Shown here piece by piece: positions 33,365-45,511 of a stretch of 64,000 nucleotides of DNA (position 1 is the first letter of the stretch; every line of letters starts with the position of its first letter). The stretch lies in NCBI GenBank assembly GCA_039545315.1, contig BCIM01000005.1, forward strand, positions 808,609-872,608, given 5' to 3'. A program made the translations under genes and the position numbers. This stretch comes from Kondoa malvinella. Its lineage: Eukaryota; Basidiomycota; Agaricostilbomycetes; Agaricostilbales; Kondoaceae. The notes under the pieces are model-generated. The model worked only from the letters and a program-made list of their open reading frames with translations, was not told where the DNA came from and made no database searches.

Positions 33365-35496
33365 TTACACTCGCTTGACTGGACTGCTCGATACGCTGCG
33401 ATCGCCTGCCGTGCTCGATAAAGGGGAGGATAACACCCAAGAAGGAGCCCATCCAGCCTCAGTCGTCTTCTCCTTTGCTACAAAGCACCAATGTGCACAT
33501 CTTGCATACAGCCTCAATCGATCGCCTTTTGTTAGATCCAATTCGCCTTGTTGCGATGTTGCTCGATCAACCAGAGCCCAAGAGATCTCAAACAGACTGG
33601 CGATGCAGGACGTATTGAGTGTCGTTGCTCTGCTGCCAATTCGGATTGGGTTGGGTAAATAAGATTCCAGCAAAATCGTGAACGGCACAAGTCCGGTCTG
33701 GCCATTAGCTTTCTGGATCTTGACCTTATTTCCGTCCTAACAATCTGTTAGTAAGCGCTGACAAATGGGCACAAAGCATACATCATTCAGCAACGAAAAG
33801 CATTCCCCATACTCTGCATCAATATCGTTCGGATCTTCTGCTGAGAACATAGTGACGGAGAAGCAGTATTCAATTGTCTTGGGCAATCGGTCGCGAACAT
33901 CGTCTGGCAGAGATCTTCCATTCTTAACTAGGATAGGCAGCTTCTGAGGCGTGATTTCCGGTTTGGGTGCTGTGCTGTCATCGACGAAGCGGCGGAAGAG
34001 CTTGGTCTTGCGCGAGGCTGCGTTGACTAGCGGACTGGACAAGAGATGAGTCGCTATCAAATGGGCCATGCGGAAAGCATACCTCTTCAATTCGCTCTCA
34101 TGCTGTACCAGGCAAGAAGGAGCCTCTCCCTGCTGTCTCAGGTCATGAATGACCATCCTCGGCCTCTCATCATAGCTCAGCACTCGTTCTGCCCAGCCAA
34201 TCAGCTTGACCTCCCCAAATACACACAGAGCTCACTCTCTTTACCCCAAGCTACAACCATTGCATACTCAGTCCACCTCTTCTTCAACCCATATTTCTTA
34301 ACCGCAGCAGGCAAGACTTGCAAACACGTATCACTGCTCTTTTTCCCACTTGACGTCGAAGCAGAATTACTACTCGCACTCCTTTGCATCACCGGTCGTT
34401 TACCAGGTGAATCAACCAAAGGGTTGGGTAAACTGTTCGCAGCAAACGTAGCTGAAAAACAGGGTGTAGAAGCTAAGTTGATCCCGTTGACTTCTTCTGC
34501 TGTCAGTGGAGAAGCAGCAGTCACTTGCATTCGACGATTAGCGTTATTAGCTGACTTAGGCGTGTGCTCTGGTGATGCAATATCGGAAACAAGTATATCA
34601 GGGGAAGACATTTCTTTCCTGTGTTGCGTTCGTGAGGGCTCTTTGAGCGGTTCGGTTTCTTGGATTGTTGGCAAAGGAGGATGACTTGTTGTGGTTGGTG
34701 TAGGGGTGCTGCCTGGTTCGCGAGTCGGGTAGCCCGTAGTATCGACTGACAAGCTGGGTTTGCGATCATGACGACTGCGAGAAGACAAAGTAGATTGGCT
34801 TGAGAGCTGGACCTAAGTAGTTGTCAGCATTTGAAGTACAGGTGCTCGTCTAGACATACTTCTAGATCGACGGTCTTGCGAGCCAAATCTTTCAGCAAAT
34901 GCCGAAGCTCGTGCAATTCGGACCGTGTCTGGGCATTATACATCAGCCCGAGATGAAAGTGAAGAAGGAGAATACTGACATGCATAAGTTCGTCTTCGAG
35001 CTTCTCCAGGCGATGATCTGCTCTTCCCTGATCAGCTCAGGATCGGTATGTCAAGATCCAGACAAACGCTGTCCGACATCCTTGTCATGAGCATAGTGGT
35101 CATGCGGATCATCAGTCGGGTCTGAATACATGTCAGAATTGTAAGACATGCCGAGACGATAGACATACAAGGTGGACAGTAATCATCGTGAGCCATAGTA
35201 ATACCATCTCGTAATTTGAGTTCGTAGACCGCTCGCAGAACGCTCAAACGTTGTCCAACAGAAGTGATACCAAGGTCTTTCAGCGTCTGATGATCATTCA
35301 TCCAAGCTAGAGTCGCTCCATCAATCCGCGAATCACGAATAGCATGACCATAATCTAAGCCCAAGTCTTCAAAGAGGTCGACAACTTCTTCGGTGTCCCT
35401 AGAGAGGGATCAGGAGCTAGTATATGACAGGCTGCGACGGTAAGCCTACCAGTCCACGAAGCTTCGACCAGATTCGAGACTGTTTGGAGAGTCCAT
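33365..35496 (-). CDS. STE50: Ste50/Ubc2-type MAPK adaptor (SAM, RA, two SH3)
   Basis: Nine exons: 35450-35496, 35169-35398, 35078-35121, 34980-35027, 34860-34928, 34236-34812, 34083-34188, 33782-34034, 33365-33736 (581 aa). It links Cdc42/PAK to the Ste11 MAPKKK in mating, filamentation and stress signalling. A SAM domain (about 15-82: DTEEVVDLFEDLGL, LKDLGITSVGQRLSVLRAVY) is followed by a short coiled coil, a disordered linker, an RA domain (about 305-374: RVLSYDERPRMVIHDLRQQG) and two SH3 domains (about 430-483 with NGQTGLVPF; about 509-561 with GELDLTKGDRLRL and GWAPSWVL). Two C-terminal SH3 domains are the arrangement of basidiomycete Ubc2; ascomycete Ste50 lacks them. The start at 35496 gives an immediate SAM domain. 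Confidence 0.9.
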
Positions 35497-35863
35497 CGCC
35501 TATATGGCAGCATGGGAAGAAGAGAAGTAGATAGCATGATACAAGAAGAGTACGACTGAACAGAGGACATAGAGAGAGAATGACAAGAAGACGACATCAT
35601 GGAATGAAACTTCCAACTCGTCGATGAAAGCTCTTGGACGTGTATCGCTCTGGCTGTGCGCGGTATACTACTACGCAAAGCTAACGACGCGCTGGCAATG
35701 CCCGTATCACACAAAGCGGTTGGACGTTCACATCTGTTGCCTTCTGCAACAAATTCAGCGAGGGTCCTTGCCCTTCGTTTCACTTTGATGCCTTCCATTC
35801 TCTCTCTCTAGTCTCTCTCCCACCCACACGCTCTTTTCTCATATCTACACAAGCCAGCTCTCA
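35497..35863. promoter_or_regulatory. Divergent upstream region of STE50 and protease gene
   Basis: About 370 bp. A minus-strand frame stays open through much of it but has no homology I recognise and lies upstream of the SAM-domain start. A pyrimidine-rich run (about 35800-35850) precedes the protease ATG. Confidence 0.5.
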
Positions 35864-37532
35864 ATGGCGCGACACTCTTTAATTCCATTAATAGCACTCT
35901 TACTATTATACATAACACTCTCTGCATCAGCGAAACAACACCGACTGGCCATCACAGCGCCTGCTATATTGTCCAATGGCGGCGGCAAAGGTATTTCACA
36001 GGCCATCTTGGACAATGATCGCGCAAGACTTCGACGAATGACTGGCAAACAACCTAAAGTCGGTGCTCCCAGGATCAAATCTGCTGCTTCGACTGGCAAG
36101 GTCTCTGTCAGGAACAGCATGTACGCTCTCTACTTGATACAGAGGCGTGAAATATTGACATGATCGCAGGTTCTACTATACTGCGGATGTCCGAGCTTTC
36201 TTCCCAAAGGCTAGACTGCACTGACGATAGAACAGGTCTACGTTGGCACACCAGCAAAGAAATTCCAACTCCTACTAGACACAGGAAGCGCAAACTCTTG
36301 GGTCCGAACAGGTTACAGCACGACTTCGAGCTCAAGATCTACTGGAGATTCTGTGGAAGTCACCTATGGTCTAGGATACTATCAAGGAACGGAGTACAGG
36401 GACACTATTAGGCTTGGGTCCTTCAGTGCCAAGGGGTACAGTATTGGTCAAGCTACTGATTCTGATGGTGAGTCCTAGGGGGTTGTCAGTCGAGGCCGTC
36501 ATGAAGCCGCGTGGTCTCACAGGCTTCGCGGACGTCGGCGGTATACTCGCATTGGGTCCGACAGCTCTTTCAAGAGGCACCTTTACACGAGACAGCAAAC
36601 AAGTTCCACACTTTGTCGAAGTCCTCCTCGCCCAAAAACAGATCAGACAAGCTCAATTCTCAGTCTATTTCCAACCTACTTCACTTACGTCTGCTCAGAA
36701 TGGCGAGATCACAATAGGCGGGATCGATACGACTAAAGGTGTTGGAAGAAAGTTTACCATGCCTAGAACGAGGAACCGAAATGCCAGACAATACTGGGGA
36801 GTTGATATGGAGATTATGCATGGCAGTAGATCTCTAGGGAGAGGATCGGGAATCACAGACACGTAAGTCTGTTGGCATGCACTTCGGCCGAGGCTGATAC
36901 TTGTGTTGTTACGGTTCACAGCGGAACTACACTCTTCCTCATGGCATCTCAGCTCTATGACGCTTACCTGCGAGCGATCAAATCAGCTGGCGCATATTAC
37001 GATGAAGATACCGGACTTATAGCGATCAGATCATCCAACGTGCCCAAGGTCCCCACCATTCACTTGCGACTAAATAAGAACAAGCTGCCACTTATTGGAG
37101 AGTGAGCTTTGTTCGCTCTGTGCCAGAGACAACAACTAATTCCTTTGTGCAGTGCGCAATTCTTCGTATGTCGCTTGCTTTGCTTTCACGACCGCTCTGA
37201 CTTTTGTTTAGCCCGAAGCGGACTCCCTAGCGCTAGGTGGACGTAAAGGCTACCGCTACGGTATCGTCTCAGACACCCAATCCGATCTAGGCGAGGACGT
37301 AGATTTCCTCATCGGCGCCAAAGCGTGCGTTTCTTTCCTTGCCCAATTTCTCCAATCTGATTCTTTGTACAGCCTTGAACGTTTCTTGACCGGCTATGAT
37401 CTCTCTACTGGTCGAATGACTTTCCAGCAAACTGCTTTCACGTCCAAGACTTATGCGCAAATGGGCAAATTCATGCGAAGGGATAATAACGCAACTTATG
37501 TCGACCCTTTGTTTGAGGAGCTGGAGTTCTAA
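35864..37532 (+). CDS. Secreted pepsin-like aspartic protease (A1 family)
   Basis: Eight exons: 35864-36120, 36170-36188, 36236-36467, 36523-36862, 36922-37101, 37153-37165, 37212-37324, 37373-37532 (437 aa). A signal peptide (about 1-23) and propeptide precede the mature two-lobed enzyme. The two catalytic aspartates are in LLLDTGSANSW and ITDTGTTLF; the flap region is VEVTYGLGYYQGTEY. The C-terminal lobe ends with FLTGYDLSTGRMTF. It should cleave peptide bonds outside the cell or in the vacuole at acid pH. Two exons are tiny (19 and 13 nt), both in frame and needed for the conserved fold (YYTADVYVGTP and AQFF). Confidence 0.9.
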
Positions 37533-37766
37533 GTGGACAATGGCAATGGACATGTCTGTACTGGGTAGTAGTTGCATTTGGACATTCGTTGTTGTCGGCT
37601 GAGCAAGTGCGATAATGAGTGATCTGCATTGCATATATACAAGTGGATGACCTCGATAACACGTAATTCCCTTACAAAGCCAAATCATAAACTCAACCTC
37701 TTCATTTCCCTGGGAGCATGCCCGGTGGTATCTTGCCATGATCTTGCCTGTGAGCCGCAATGAAGA

Positions 37767-39177
37767 TCAGGCGGGGTCAAAGCATCTGAACGAAGGGACT
37801 GACGAATTCACAAACAGCTGAAAACTGATGTCCCTGTTGTCCGCGGCGCTAGTACATCCTTGCATTGCCGATCCAAACTTCTTCTTCTCCGCCGGGCTCA
37901 TGCTCTTTATATAAACCGGCGAGAAACTTTTCGCCGTCACTCTCAACATCCTCAACAGCGGCATCCAATTCGGGTCTCGAAGTTTGACCATGAGTTCGTA
38001 GAAGAGGTGCGTCTCGCCTGAAGTTTCTAGTCGCAGTCCGAGGTTGGTTACTGATGTAGGGAGGGTAGTGAGGATGCCTTCTTGCATGGAAGAAAAGGTG
38101 AGGTCGAGCTTGTCCACCTGGGGTTCTGTCATATCGTCTTTAGGTCGGACCCAAGATGGCAGAGGCATATCAGAGGTAGAGCGGATAGTGAGGTGGTCCA
38201 TTGCTGTTCGACCGAAAGCTTTGGCTATTCGAGCGTAATGAAAATTTACTGGAGTTGCTGAGATTGAGAACTCGAATATCGAGGCGGTGAGCATGCGACC
38301 AAACATTTCGAGTATCTCGCCCTCTGTCAAACGCGTGACTGAAGTATGAGACCAAATCTCAAACCCGCAACATGCGACTGACCATGCGGGAACTTCTGAC
38401 TAAACTTGAACTTCTTCAGCACGAGTTGGCGCTCTGGTACGAAGGTAAGAGGGTGAAAGCGCTTCGCTGAGAACTTGAGGTATTCCAATTCTGGGAAGGA
38501 CCGATCCAGCAATACATCTGTACGTTGAAAGGCATTACCATGAGATGCAATCTCAAAGCAAGACGATGGACGAACATAAGACATCCAAGCTGACGGTATT
38601 ATCCTCTGCGCCCTTCTCCACTGCTCGCGTCAATTCAAAATTCCGTAATTGCCTCATATATCCCAACGCTTCTCCGAATTGCCCAAAATCTGCATGTGGA
38701 TTCGTCCGACTATATGTTGATGTGCCCAGCAGCCGAAGCCACGGTATTGACAGTATAAGAGAGCGGACTTGCGTGCATAGCTTGAGAACTGCATTCCCGT
38801 CTCAACTATCAATGTCCTAGGCATCGACAGGGCCGCGTACCAGCTACAAGCGAGGACAGTTCTAATCCGAAAGTCTGCGTTTTGCCAGGTAGCTCGTTCC
38901 AATCCGATATGAGCGAGATTTGCTTGACTCGTGCAGCGAGTTCCGGTCGTTCATACAATGTCGTAGAAAGACAAACGGCAACCGTTGATGAATGCAGCTC
39001 GATCTCGCGGTATTGCTCTACGTGCAGGATAGCGTAAAGCTGCGAAGAGAGGAAAAGCATTTGTTTGGTCAAGAGTCGGTCGCATTTCGCTATTGTTGCT
39101 AGTATTTCTATAGGCAGACGCGGAATTACGCTGCTTGCGCTGAGCCTGTTGCGCGCTGAACGCTTTGCTGGCGCCAT
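37767..39177 (-). CDS. F-box-like protein, function unknown
   Basis: Exons 38841-39177, 38576-38788, 38383-38517, 37767-38338 (418 aa). An F-box-like N-terminus (SVIPRLPIEILATIAKCDRL, then LFLSSQLYAILHVEQYREIE) is followed by LERP-type repeats common in basidiomycete F-box proteins (YERPELAARVKQISL, CTQVRSLILSIPWLRLL, FPELEYLKFSAKRF, TNLGLRLETSG). It may recruit substrates to an SCF ubiquitin ligase. The exon 2 donor (GTTCGT at 38575) was chosen by phase; an upstream GTCAGC does not keep the frame. Confidence 0.65.
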
Positions 39178-39855
39178 GATGCCAGTCCAAGCTGTAGAAG
39201 CAGTTTTGTTTGCCCGACGGGAAGTTCGTCTAATGACTTGGACAGAGTCCTTTAGGAGTAGCCGAAGACAAGTATGTCCGTGTTCACAGGCGTGATGCGC
39301 GAGTCAAGGGACTCGGCGAGTGTTTCGTATTGTGCTGAGAGGGTATCTGTCGGGAGGTGGTCTCGCGTCAACCTGGTCTCGACGGATTTGAAGGTCGGAA
39401 CAAATCAGCTGATCATACATGTCTGTTCAAGTGCAACTAAGGTACAGTTTTCCAAGTCGTAGCCCGCTCAACACAGGATCGCAATCGCCAAGAGCTCAGC
39501 ATGAACACGCGTACATGTCAACTGTACGACATCCGGCGCTTCACTGCACTGTTCGGCGCCCTCAGCAGAGAGGACGACGGATGGCATGGGGACATACCGA
39601 TGAAAGCCAGCATTTGGCAGCGCAGAGACAGACACGGGACGCGACGCTACATCTTGAATCTTGAACTGCGACAAAGCGTACTCGATCAGCTTAATACAGG
39701 CATAAAGAGCAGAAAACATACAGTATCGGAGCTACAGGGCTAGATACCAATCTCGCTCTAACGAGTACTGATTGTCGAACTGTACGATGCCGAAGTCTGC
39801 GCATGAGCCAAAGCTCAAACGCAAGCAGGCCTCGTACCTGCATCTCATCGATCCA
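39178..39855. other. Intergenic upstream of F-box-like gene
   Basis: About 680 bp. Overlapping open frames on both strands (39419-39743 region) have no recognised similarity and look like chance. Nothing else seen. Confidence 0.45.
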
Positions 39856-40566
39856 TCAGTGACCCAGTCCGACTCTCAAGACCTTTTCATACTTTCCCTT
39901 GACGAAACCTTCCACTCCAGTCCGGCTCAATCTGACCAGCCCTATACCTAGCGTTCCCACTAATGCAGCCCAAGATCCAGCTAGAAGAGGCGTATTCTTG
40001 CTCAGTACTAACGGACGTCTTCTTCTTCCTGATAGCAGAGAGCGTAATCCGCCTATGATGTGCAGCGATGCCAGACCTACTCATGAATCAGGGAAGAGCA
40101 GAGTCAAGAGAGGAAGATACTGACTGGATATCAGAGTGTAATGCGTCCATGCCAGAGCTGGGTATTGCTGAAGAAAGAGCGAAGTAAAGGAGTACGAAAT
40201 GTCGTTTGAGATGTCCATTTTCAAAGGTAGCCATCGATGCAAGTAGACATGGAAAGTGACCAGCGGTACGAGTAGATACCCACTCGATGCGTGTAGCGAA
40301 AGCGAGCGGAAAGACTTCCATCCATGTCTATGCAGTCGCCTGGCCAAACCTGAGCCAACGTGAAGTACAGCCGAACCGAGGAAGATTGGTTCGAGTAGAT
40401 CGGATTGATAGAGTTCGCGACCGATCAGCATGAGCTGCGTAGCGTTAGATTCACCTAGGACAGAAGCTGCTGAAGCTGGAACATGCAGAAGTAGGAAAGC
40501 GCCGAAACCTGCAGCGCTGAGGCTTTGAATCGCTGTGAGAGAGCGATCTAGAGTGATGTAGCCCAT
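39856..40566 (-). CDS. MCP1: Mcp1-like mitochondrial membrane protein (DUF1691)
   Basis: Exons 40125-40566 and 39856-40076 (220 aa). Helical membrane protein with the Mcp1 repeat pattern: SLSAAGFGAFLLLHVPAS, ELYQSDLLEPIFLGSAVLHV, GLARRLHR, ASSGYLLVPLVTFHVYLHR, and in exon 2 LASLHIIGGLRSLLSGR. In yeast Mcp1 sits in the mitochondrial outer membrane and acts with Vps13 in lipid supply to mitochondria. The start is the first ATG before the first helix. Five or so hydrophobic segments are visible. Family assignment is from pattern; yeast Mcp1 is longer. Confidence 0.75.
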
Positions 40567-40829
40567 AGCTAGGTAGTCACAGCGGCAGAGAGGGAGAGAT
40601 GGAAGGTGCTGCCTGACAGAGTTCGCTGACTTGGTCAAAATCCGAGGTCGCTCAAATACCGCGACTAGACCTTGCCTTTGCTTTCCTGACTGCTGTGCAG
40701 ACTCCTCTGGTCTCCTAGTGCAGCCTATTCGTACGACTTGTGCCGTATCCGAGCTTTGAAGCGTTGGGCGGGTCGCGTTTCTCTCTGTTTCGACACCTCT
40801 CTACCTCTCAAGACGTGTAAGCCGCCAAC

Positions 40830-43800
40830 ATGCAGATGCTAACGAAATTCGAGAGCAAGTCGTGAGTCTCTACACCTGCGAGCGGTCGAGGCAGTAGCTC
40901 ATATGGAGCGCATTATAGCCAACGGGTCAAGGGCATTGCTTTCCATCCTAAACTCACCCTCTTGGCTGCTTCCTTACATTCTGGCTCGATACAAGTGTAT
41001 GTCTGGTGTGCTTTGTGGTACAAACAAGGTCTTACCTGGTGTACAGATGGAATTGGCAAATGGGCACGCTAGGTCAGTGATGTGCCAAAAGTTGGCCCTA
41101 TCAAGACTGACAGACGCGCTACAGTTGCACGATACGATGAACACGATGGTGCGCTGCCCGTTACGTTACAGAGACTCGGTCTGACAAGCATCTGCAGGAC
41201 CTGTACGCGGGATATGTTTCCACCCAACACAACCTATCTTTGCCTCAGGAGGAGACGACTACAGTCAGTGAAATACGGTCGCGGTCAGCATGCGCTGATA
41301 CGTCATTCGTGTACTTGATAGAAATTCGCGTCTTCAACTATAAAACTCAGCGATGTCTTTTCGTGCTGCACGGACATTTGGACTATGTCAGTCAATCTTA
41401 CTGTGCTGTATGTTGCTCTGCTGATATCTACCACAGGTCCGAACGGTCTTCTTTCATCACGAACATCGTCTGTTACATTTCGCACGAAGCGGAACCCTGA
41501 CTGACAGCTTTCTTTAGCCTGGATCCTTTCTGCATCAGACGATCAAACCATTCGTATCTGGAACTGGCAGTCACGACAATGTATCGCTATCCTAACAGGC
41601 CACAACCACTACATTATGTGCGCCCAATTTCACCCAAAAGAAGATTACGTCGTTTCCGCTTCAATGGACCAAACCGTACGCGTATGGGATATCTCTGGTT
41701 TGAGGAAAAAGACGACCACTGCGCAACCTATGAGCTTTGAGGAACAAGTGCATCGAGCGAACCAAGGTCAAGCGGATTTGTTTGGCAACACGGATGCGGT
41801 CGTCAAGTATGTGTTGGAAGGCCATGATCGTGGTGTCAATTGGGCCTCCTTCCATCCTACTCTTCCTCTTATTGGTCCGTTTTTGAGGACAAGATTCAGC
41901 ATCAGCTGATGCATCTGTCTTATCGCACAGTGTCAGCTGGTGACGACCGACAGATCAAGTTATGGAGAATGAGCGATACAAAGGCGTGGGAAGTCGATAC
42001 CTGCCGAGGTCACTTCAACAATGTCTCTTGCGCCCTCTTCCACCCGAAACACGAACTCATCATCTCTGATGCTGAAGACAAGACGATTCGAGTTTGGGAC
42101 ATGAGCAAGAGAACGGCCGTGCAGACTTTCAGAAGGGAGAACGATCGTTTCTGGGTATTGACTGCGCATCCGGAATTGAACCTTTTCGCTGCTGGTGCGT
42201 AGAATGACATCTTGTCTGTTTGAGCTGACTCGGGTATTTGTCCTACGCACAGGTCATGACTCTGGTCTTATCGTCTTCAAGCTCGATCGCGAGAGGCCTG
42301 CGTTCAGCATTCACGGCAACACCCTTTTCTACCTTCGCGACAAGTATGTTCGAGCTCACGACCTGACAACCGGCAACGATGTCAGCGTCATCTCCGTTCG
42401 CCGTCTCGGCTCGCAATACATTCAACCTCGCAGCATCTCCTACAACCCTGCCGAACGAGCCGTCATAGTCACTTCACCAGCAGATGGCGGTCTATACGAG
42501 CTCGTACATTTACCGAAAGATGGCAGTGAAGTCCGAGACTCGAATGATGGCAAGCGTGGTAGTGGATCTGCAGCACTCTTTGTCGCTCGTAACCGGTTCG
42601 CAGTATTGGACAAGACTGCTCAGTCGATCGAGATTCGGGATCTTAGCAATTCGATCACAAAGACTATCAAGTGCCCTTCGCAGACGAACGATATCTTCTA
42701 TGGTGGTACTGCAAGCTTATTGCTCAGCACACCTACTAGCGTTATTCTGTTCGATATTCAGCAGCAGAAGGTGCTTGCCGAGCTTTCTACGCCGCCTGTC
42801 AAGTACGCGATCTGGAGCAATGATGGAGCTATGGTTGCATTGTTGAGCAAGCACAGTGAGTGAAACCTGCTGAACGTCGTACTCGACTGATCGTGCGGGA
42901 AACTTCATAGCTATCCTCATTGCTTCCAAGTCGCTCGTTCAAAGTGCTTTGATTCACGAGACGATCCGGATCAAATCTGCTGCGTGGGATGACAGCGGCA
43001 TTCTCGTCTACTCAACCCTCAATCACATCAAATACGCCTTGCCGCAAGGGTGCGTCTGTTCTGCTGCCTATTTTACTAGAGCTGACGATTCCTGGCATCT
43101 GACAGTGATAATGGCATCATCAAAACCCTTGAGCAACCAGTCTATCTCACCCGCATCAAAGGTCGCTCAGTACACTGCCTGGACCGAAATGCTAAACCAA
43201 AGACAATCCCAATCGACCCGACCGAGTACCGCTTCAAGCTTGCTCTTGTTCGCCAGAACTACGAAGAGGTCTTGCATATCATCCGCACGTCGAATCTGGT
43301 TGGTCAGAGCATTATTGCGTATCTGCAGAAGAAGGGCTACCCTGAGGTAAGCCAGGAAAGGTCAATCTAAGGAACTTTGCTGAGAATCGTGCCAGATCGC
43401 TCTGCACTTCGTTCAAGACAAGACTACACGTTTCGATTTGGCTATCGAATGCGGAAATCTAGAAGTTGCTCTCGAGACAGCAAAGTTTATCGACAGAGAA
43501 GACTGCTGGTCTCGTCTAGGACAGCAAGCACTCAAGCAAGGCAACCACAAGATAGTCGAGATCGCTTACCAGCGCACGAAGAACTTTGACAGGCTATCTT
43601 TCCTCTACCTCATCTCTGGGAATGCGGACAAGCTTTCCAAGATGGCCAAGATTGCAGAGATGAGAGGCGATCACATGTCTCGTTTCCACAATGCTCTCTA
43701 CTCTGGCAATGTACCAGCCAGAGTTGCTGTTCTGAAGGATGTTGGTCTGTGTGAGTCTGATGCGAGCTTAGTCAGGCATTCTTGTCTTACCTGTTCGGTA

Positions 43801-45393
43801 CGAATCACAGATCCCCTCGCCTATATGACGGCGAAGACCAATGGTCTCGAAGATCTTGCGCAAGAAGTCCTAGAAGTCGCAGAATTGACAGAAGAAGACG
43901 TTGCGCACATGGAGATCCCTTCGAAACCTTCCAGGATTGCTCCGCCTCCTGTTGTCACCCCGGCCTACCAATACAACTGGCCGATCGTTGGTGCGACGGA
44001 AAGCTTTTTTGACCGAGCTCTCACAGCTGCAGCCAACGGCGATTCTACGGGCATCGACTACCAGTCGAATGGCATCGAAGCACAAGGCGCCAACGGACTT
44101 GACGAATGGGCAGGAGAAGCTGGAGCCGACGATGTCGCTGCGGAAGAAGCTGAAGATGCTTGGGATTTGGCTGCCGACGAGCCTGAGCAACCTGTTGGTG
44201 AGGACGAAGACGCAGAAGCAGGCGAGGCAGAACCCGACGCGCCACTCTCAGCTGGCATTAGCGAGTCTGCGCTATGGGTTCGCAATTCACCTCTTGCAGC
44301 GGATCATGTAGCTGCTGGTTCATTCGAGACTGCTATGCAAGTACGTGGTTGTTTTCTTCTTTTATGCCACGAGTCTCATCGCAAACTACAGATACTCAAC
44401 CGTCAAGTGGGCGTGGTCAACTTTGCACCGCTCAAACCCCTCTTCCTTTCAGTATATAGGTCTTCTCGGCTCTACTTACCTGCCAACGCTTCTCTACCGC
44501 CGCTTGAAGTTCATCTTCGTCGCAATCCAGACGAATCAGAGGGTCGTAGCGTTCTGCCCGTATCAGCTCGCACCCTACAGTCAATAGTCTCTGGCGAGCT
44601 ACGGACCGCCTATGCAGCATTCAAGAGAGCAGCATTTGTTGAGGCAGCAGATACCTTCCGATCGATACTACAATCTCTGCTGTTGGTGGTTGCGTCTTCG
44701 CAAGCAGAAGACAACGAGGTTAGTACAGCTTCCTTTATATTTGCTCTCTCATCCTGATTGGTCAAACAGCTCCGCGAGTTAATCATCACCTGCCGAGAAT
44801 ATCTGCTTGGTCTTTCCCTCGAGATCGAAAGGCGGCGAGTCCAGTCAGAGCAGCCAGACAACATTAAGAGGCAACTCGAGCTCGCTGCTTATTTCACGCA
44901 TTGCGGTCTACAACCAGTGCATCTCGTCTTGGCGCTGCGCTTGGCCATGAACACCTTCACCAAGGCAAAGAATACTGCTACCGCTGCAGTCTTTGCGCAG
45001 CGACTTCTGGATGTGCCAGGCCAAAACGACCCGAAAGTGTCGACACAGGCGCGGCAAGTCATTGCTGCTGCCGACAGGAATCCAAAAGATGCTGTCGAGA
45101 TTGACTACGATCGTGAGCTTCCGTCTTCAACACTTTTGCGAGCGCGTGTTGACGTCATGTGCTAGACTTCTCCGCCTTTGGTGTCTGCGCTGGCAGCTTG
45201 ACACCGATCTACAGCGGCTCACCTCAAATCAACGATCCCTTCACTGCCACCATTTACAAGCCAGAGTTCATGGGCAAACTCTGTTCAAGTGCGTCTGCGT
45301 CTGCCCCTCGCATACAACTCGCTGATGCCTCTTATAGTTTCTGGTATCACCGAAATCGGAAAGAACACGTCCGGTCTGCGTACACTGGTATAG
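40830..45393 (+). CDS. COP1: Coatomer subunit alpha (alpha-COP)
   Basis: Eighteen exons (1219 aa): 40830-40861, 40919-40996, 41047-41072, 41125-41148, 41198-41263, 41322-41386, 41437-41467, 41518-41874, 41931-42194, 42253-42855, 42911-43049, 43106-43346, 43396-43750, 43811-44340, 44392-44718, 44770-45112, 45166-45288, 45338-45393. Alpha-COP is a scaffold of the COPI coat for Golgi-to-ER transport. WD40 repeats start [17 protein letters not shown] and include [14 protein letters not shown] and [14 protein letters not shown]; then come the second propeller, the helical solenoid ([20 protein letters not shown]) and the C-terminal epsilon-COP-binding domain ending [10 protein letters not shown]. 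Most introns crowd into the first 700 bp. Confidence 0.95.
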
Positions 45394-45511
45394 AGGGAGC
45401 GCTCAGCTGTGAAAAGGGAAGTGTAGATTGATCGGAAATGCGGACTATTGCATCACAAACGAATACCCGGAACTTTACAATTCGCCCTACTTCACAACTT
45501 GATCTAATTCG

